64,000 bases of DNA from Marsupella aquatica (taxonomy: Eukaryota > Marchantiophyta), in the NCBI GenBank assembly GCA_973895155.1, contig OZ316891.1, forward strand, positions 14,632,001-14,696,000, given 5' to 3'. This document shows, piece by piece, positions 59,658 through 64,000 of the stretch. The notes beneath the pieces were generated by a model. That model was given only the letters and a program-made list of their open reading frames with translations. It had not been told where the DNA came from and did not search any database. Position 1 is the stretch's first letter, and the number at the start of each line of letters is the position of its first letter. The position numbers and the translations under genes were made by a program.

Positions 59658-61990
59658 GTACTGAATTTATTAATTGTTCCAGAGAGTAGGTAATCCTTCC
59701 GCTCACAGGACTAGGGATAGGAGTGGCACTGTTACTAGTCTTGCGGAAATTCTTGAGTTGTAATTTCTTGTATCTTGTCCGTAAACACGTCACCTGGAAG
59801 AAGCTGACCAGCCAATCCAATAGGGAGGAGTCTATAACATTATAAGTTAATATTCCATTTGGATGAGCACTTTGCAAGTAGTAGGAGGTGTCTGAAGTCA
59901 AGATGGGATAAGGAAGAGTGTTACATCAAGTACAATGTGCGGCAAGTCCTTTTTGCTTCATTTCCCGATCTGGTTCTCACTGGAAGAGTGATACAACCAT
60001 CAAAGTGATTGGTTCTAGGCGGAAGTACGAAACATGTACTCTCTTTACGTTTTTCGTAGGGACACTTTGAAAGTGCCGTCTTTTCATTGGATAGCTCTGT
60101 AATTTTAAATTTCGCCGAAATTGGATGGAGGCTTTCTCAAGTGAAGATTTTGCAGGTGAATGTGAACATCATGGCTTTTATAAATCTTACAGAAGTGGGA
60201 AGACGTCAGTTTCTCTTGATTAGGACTGTCTCCAGGTGAGGAAATTCCAGGTACTGAGTTAATCAAGAGGGCAGCGATTGCAGTCAATCAAGGCCCCTGA
60301 TGCTTTAAATAAATTTTACTTTAACGATCCGTCAAGTGCGTCTCCACTACGGGGGCCATGAAAATGGAGGACATACACAGCAAAAAAGTGGATAATCGTG
60401 GCCAGCTACTTTTGTGTATAAGAAAGGGACTCAGTGCTAGGAAGCATCCACTGATGTGAATATCTCCTCTACGTAGAGATGCATTTGATGGATCGAGATA
60501 GTAAAATTTATTTTAGCGGCTAGTTTTGTGTTTAAAAAAGGGATTGAGTTCATTAAGTGCTAGGGAATATCTTTCGCAAGCCTATGTCTCAACTGACATG
60601 TTTGCAAAGCTTGTCCATTTGCTTCGATGAGAAAGACTAATTTAGAAATATGAATCGTGTAACGTGCAAGGCCCTTCCCTTCTAAGATTGTCTAGACCAG
60701 GTAACCTACTAGTCTGGACGTCACTGCTGTTAAGCTTTTGGTTCTCAACTGCACTGGGTTCGAAGTTTGCTTTGATGAGAGACTAATTTACAAATATGAA
60801 AATATGATTCTAATGTTTGAATGAGTTGCTTATTTGCAAATCTTTCCCCACTAAGATCGTGTAGATCAGGTACTCACTACTGTAGTTGAACGTCAATGCT
60901 GATAAGCGTCTTGGTTTTCAACTGGGTTCGAAGGTGAACCTGTGGTGGATACAACTACAAGTAAATGAAGCTTACGTAGGGAGGAGATGAATGGGTTACC
61001 TTGAACGGTTTTACTATTTGTTGAAACAGCAGGTTAGATGTAGCGGCATGTTTTACAAAGAACCTGGATAGACCATTGTAACTCAATGAATCTCTGTAGA
61101 ACATCGTCTTTCGGTCATTTAGTACTTTCTCTTTGTATGACAGTCGTTTGTGTCAGACGGTGTTTGGTTTTTGGGTCCTTGGATCAAACTCGGTGGTCCA
61201 TGGTCCTTACTCAAACATGGTGGTCCATCAGGATCAATCATGTCTGACAGAAAACCTGGATAGAGCATTTAATATTTTAATATGAATTGTGGTACACCTA
61301 AATAAAGTCCGGTTTGGTACACTGCGCTCCAATAAAGAAATTTGCATTCTAGAGAAGGATGTCGTGAAAGAGGTCTAAGCCGAAACGGAACTTTACTAGA
61401 ACACTCATTATTCCGACCTGGTGCAAAAGAGAGATAAATGTGCTGCACTTAAAATAAAGTGGATATATTAAAGTGAAGGAGATCAACGTGCCACAAAAAA
61501 AAGGTTAGAGTCTAAAGGAGTATATTAAAAGCCTATAAATTCACAAGCAGAAGAAAACCACTCTTCCTTGGTGGGTCCAAAATTTCCAAAAACTCTTGGT
61601 GAGATTCTTATTGACAGTAAAGATTCTCATGGATTGAGTCCTGGGGTGGAAGGGTGTGCATGAAGGCTAGTAGAGACACAGCGGAGGAAATTGTGCTGTT
61701 GGGGCCCAGTCCAACTCCTGGAGACCAGCTCAGCCTTGGTACCTGGGCTGGGCTGCCACAACAAGCTCAGACGATCTGTCCCTTGGTGGACCCCTACAAA
61801 CCCTTATTTGGGCACCGTGGATTGAGTCAGCCTCCCTACCCTCACTGAGGTGCCAATGTATATTTGCTATGCTAGGGTGTTTGTAAGATGCAAGCAATCA
61901 GGAACTTTTCCTAATGAGGAAGAGTAATCCAATTGCTAGCGAGTCACAGCCGCCCTACCAATTCAGTATGAATTTGTGCAACTCTTGGGC
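59658..61990. repeat. Spacer with duplicated segments
   Basis: Two copies of a segment ending GTGCTAGG(A)A lie at about 60400-60450 and 60515-60570 (AGTTTTGTGTTTAAAAAAGG and its relative). A second duplication with period about 148 covers 60620-60935 (GACTAATTTAGAAATATGAA, then AAGATTGTCTAGACCAGGTA and GCTGTTAAGC/GCTGATAAGC). The stretch 61630-61850 is GC-richer, with one unconvincing ORF. No gene recognised. Confidence 0.55.
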
Positions 61991-62034
61991 ACCTCTTTGT
62001 CAGAGAGGTCGCTAGCCACAGATGTGTTTGTGCA

Positions 62035-62773
62035 TTACCTCCATTTCCACTGTACTACAGTATGGGTGTTCTCACAGGGAAAGACTCTAGTGCATGTCTT
62101 GCACTCACTCCAGAATTGTTCTGCCCTGTCTGGCCATTTCAGACAATCACCAATGGTAGACTCTAGGGCAGTAATGCATCTGCTTGTATAATTGATACAT
62201 GATCCAACACTGGAGCCCCAAAACAACAAAGTTCTCTTCCAAACTCCATTCCCAGTATGCCCCAACCTCTCAGCAGGTTGCCAATTGAAGAGATTCTGGA
62301 GCCTGCTCATGCTTAAGCCAACCAAGGCAAAACAATGCCTCCTTAATATCCATCCTGAAAATTTGCCTGAATTCGTTGGAAGGCAGAACCCTTCTGAAGA
62401 AAGTGTCAGCAAATTCCTTAGCTCTCGTTGTTTTTGTCCATTTTTCATAGTACCTCTGACTATCCAGAAGAGGATACAATCAAACCACTAAGTTGGTTGC
62501 ATGAATGTCACTTGGATCATTGGTTATCCAAGCCTCTAAATCAAAAGACAAGTCCAAGTCTTCATCACTTCTAGAATGTGGAGACATAAACCCACTGCTA
62601 CTGGAGGAGGTGTCTGATGATCCACTCATGCCATCATCCCCATTACTGCTTTCCATCATAATACTCAAATACAAGTGCGTCAAACCCATTTCAAGCAACA
62701 GCTTAATTTGGCATATTTTCAGAATGTCTAGGTTTTCATTTAAATTTAAGGGGACGTCTGTGGAACCCCACAT
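62035..62773 (-). pseudogene. PIF/Harbinger-type transposase remnant
   Basis: Three minus-strand frames in succession read as one protein. 62773-62480 is an acidic Ser-rich N-terminal region. 62479-62270 contains SNEFRQIFRMDIKEALFCLG and ends ESLQLATC. After a +/-1 shift, 62290-62035 reads AERLGHTGNGVWKRTLLFWG, SSVGSCINYTSRCITALEST and LKWPDRAE. The pattern (FRMD...QLATC.RLG..GNG...SVG..NYT.R.I.AL....KWPD) is characteristic of Harbinger/DDE_4 superfamily transposases and HARBI1-like nucleases. The match ends before the first catalytic Asp region (DGT), so this is a truncated, frameshifted fossil. Confidence 0.7.
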
Positions 62774-62870
62774 AAAGGGAACATTCAGTCACAACATTTG
62801 AACCCAAGACCTATGAGTCACTACTCAGGTGAGCTACCACACAACCATGCCTATGAGGGCATGTCTAGCT
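62770..62870 (-). mobile_element. Possible second SINE type (tRNA-like head)
   Basis: On the minus strand TGGTAGCTCACCTGAGTAG (62839-62821) resembles a tRNA A-box region, and GGTTCAAAT (62804-62796) a B box, about 16 bases further on. No A-tail or target-site duplication was identified, so this stays tentative. Confidence 0.35.
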
Positions 62871-64000
62871 TTGTGACCATGACACAACAAACAAACATAG
62901 TGGACATGATTCACCCAACACAGTTCATTACATTTGAAGTGCTTGACAGGCTTGGAATTGATATATTTTAAGTTTCAAAAACCAGCACAATAACAATGCT
63001 GTGCAGTAGATGGTAGATTACATGGTGTAGAGTAAATCAAAATGTGACTATGAGTCACCAAACCCTAAACCCTACTGTTATGAGCCCCTTGTCAATCACT
63101 CATTGTCACCAAAATATACGCTCATTATAGCCTTACAGAGCTCCTCAATCAATTCGTTGGTACTGTTCTGTGTAACAAGAGCCTGAACAGGAGTATAACA
63201 ATTTTGGGCTGTAGTGTGGTAAGAATGACTCAAGGATCCGAAGCTCGCTCTGGAGTCCTTGGAGCCACTCTTGCTATCAACAGGGGCATGATTACGGTAT
63301 CCAACAAGGTTATATAAGGAACTTTGATACCCTTCTCTGTTGTTTTGAGGAAAACCTTTGCTCTCGGAGTGATCTCCATGAGGGCATTGAAATGACCATT
63401 TTGTTGAGCTTCAGTGAAAGTACTAAAATCATCACCTGAGCTGAAGCACGGATGTAACATCCCACAAATTGACATAGATAGGAGGTGTGTTTGCATGCAT
63501 AGCAGCAAAGTGATGATTTTAAACCGGAATTTGGGTATGGGAGCTAGGCTCGTCACACTCCTCATGCACGGTACATTGACCAAATTCAACAGATTTGGAA
63601 CAACATTTGAGGGCTTGCTTGATACACAAATTTCCAGGGGTAGGTATTGGGCAGGGTATTGGGTGCAACATAGTTTCCTATCCATACTAATGCTTGTGGG
63701 AAGCTCATGTTGTCCCCTCTGCCCCTATGATCATAAACTTCAGATAAGCAAGTCCACTTTCCCATGTCTGCCTTTGAAACAACATAAACAATCGAAACCG
63801 TCATTAGATGAGCCAAAATCAGTAATAATGTTGCCGCCTACATTCATGTGCAATAATCTTCATTATAAGCATCATACCATGGTGAATTAGGAAACCTACT
63901 ATGAATGCATGCAGGAGCCAAGATCAAAGCAACTTGAAGCTAGTGTTGTAGAGTTGGAACACATGAATTCAAGAGCGTAAAAAATACTAGTCGCCCTATC
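62871..64000. other. Window end, unrecognised
   Basis: A minus-strand frame at 63230-63685 (151 codons) shows no known domain. It may be part of the decayed transposon to its left. No host gene recognised. Confidence 0.3.

Noticed and set aside
60741-60765. GGGTTCGAAG phrases resembling a tRNA T-arm
   Set aside because: No A box, no cloverleaf and no acceptor stem; the phrase is part of a duplicated spacer segment.
1-64000. CRISPR arrays, bacterial operons or rRNA genes
   Set aside because: The tandem repeats lack CRISPR-like unique spacers of constant length, genes are spliced and plant-type, and no rRNA sequence was recognised.

Overview
The window is nuclear DNA of a land plant. It carries spliced genes for plant-type housekeeping proteins, two Ty1/copia LTR retrotransposons, tRNA-derived SINEs and plant telo-box promoter motifs. 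Intron sizes (about 50 to 1000 bp) and the repeat-rich, moderately AT-rich spacers would fit a bryophyte-like genome, but that placement is a guess; the sequence does not identify the species.

Layout. Positions 1-6000 are almost all repeats: a GAGA-rich array with hairpins, a minisatellite, an 87-bp tandem repeat and a tandem array of near-perfect palindromes, with one unrecognised ORF. RPL26 (minus, 4 exons) lies at 6040-7257. A SINE with a perfect 10-bp target-site duplication is at 8521-8762. An intronless NOP58 gene is at 9956-11614, with duplicated telo-boxes in its promoter. A 100-bp tandem repeat and a foldback MITE precede an internally deleted copia element (14300-17604). A 14-exon gene for a TFIIIC WD40 subunit runs from 20042 to 27056 (plus). 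It converges on a 23-exon gene (29279-37419, minus) for a 1185-residue protein with two AAA ATPase domains of an uncommon, bacterial-looking type.

Positions 38-43 kb hold a second SINE copy, tandem repeats and a stray sucrose synthase exon. A minus-strand gene for a coiled-coil membrane protein follows (43135-45389, perhaps extending to 46776). A second copia element with exceptionally short, identical 108-bp LTRs but a broken gag-pol occupies 48427-55273. The catalytic subunit of ER signal peptidase (SEC11, 8 exons) is at 57046-59657. The last 4 kb is repeats plus a fossil PIF/Harbinger-type transposase.

The host genes are unrelated except in broad theme: RPL26 and NOP58 serve ribosome production, TFIIIC serves RNA polymerase III transcription (tRNA and 5S genes), and SEC11 serves secretion. 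Exon chains for RPL26, TFIIIC, AAA and SEC11 were assembled by hand from splice signals. In each the reading phase closes from start to stop, which is strong internal support.
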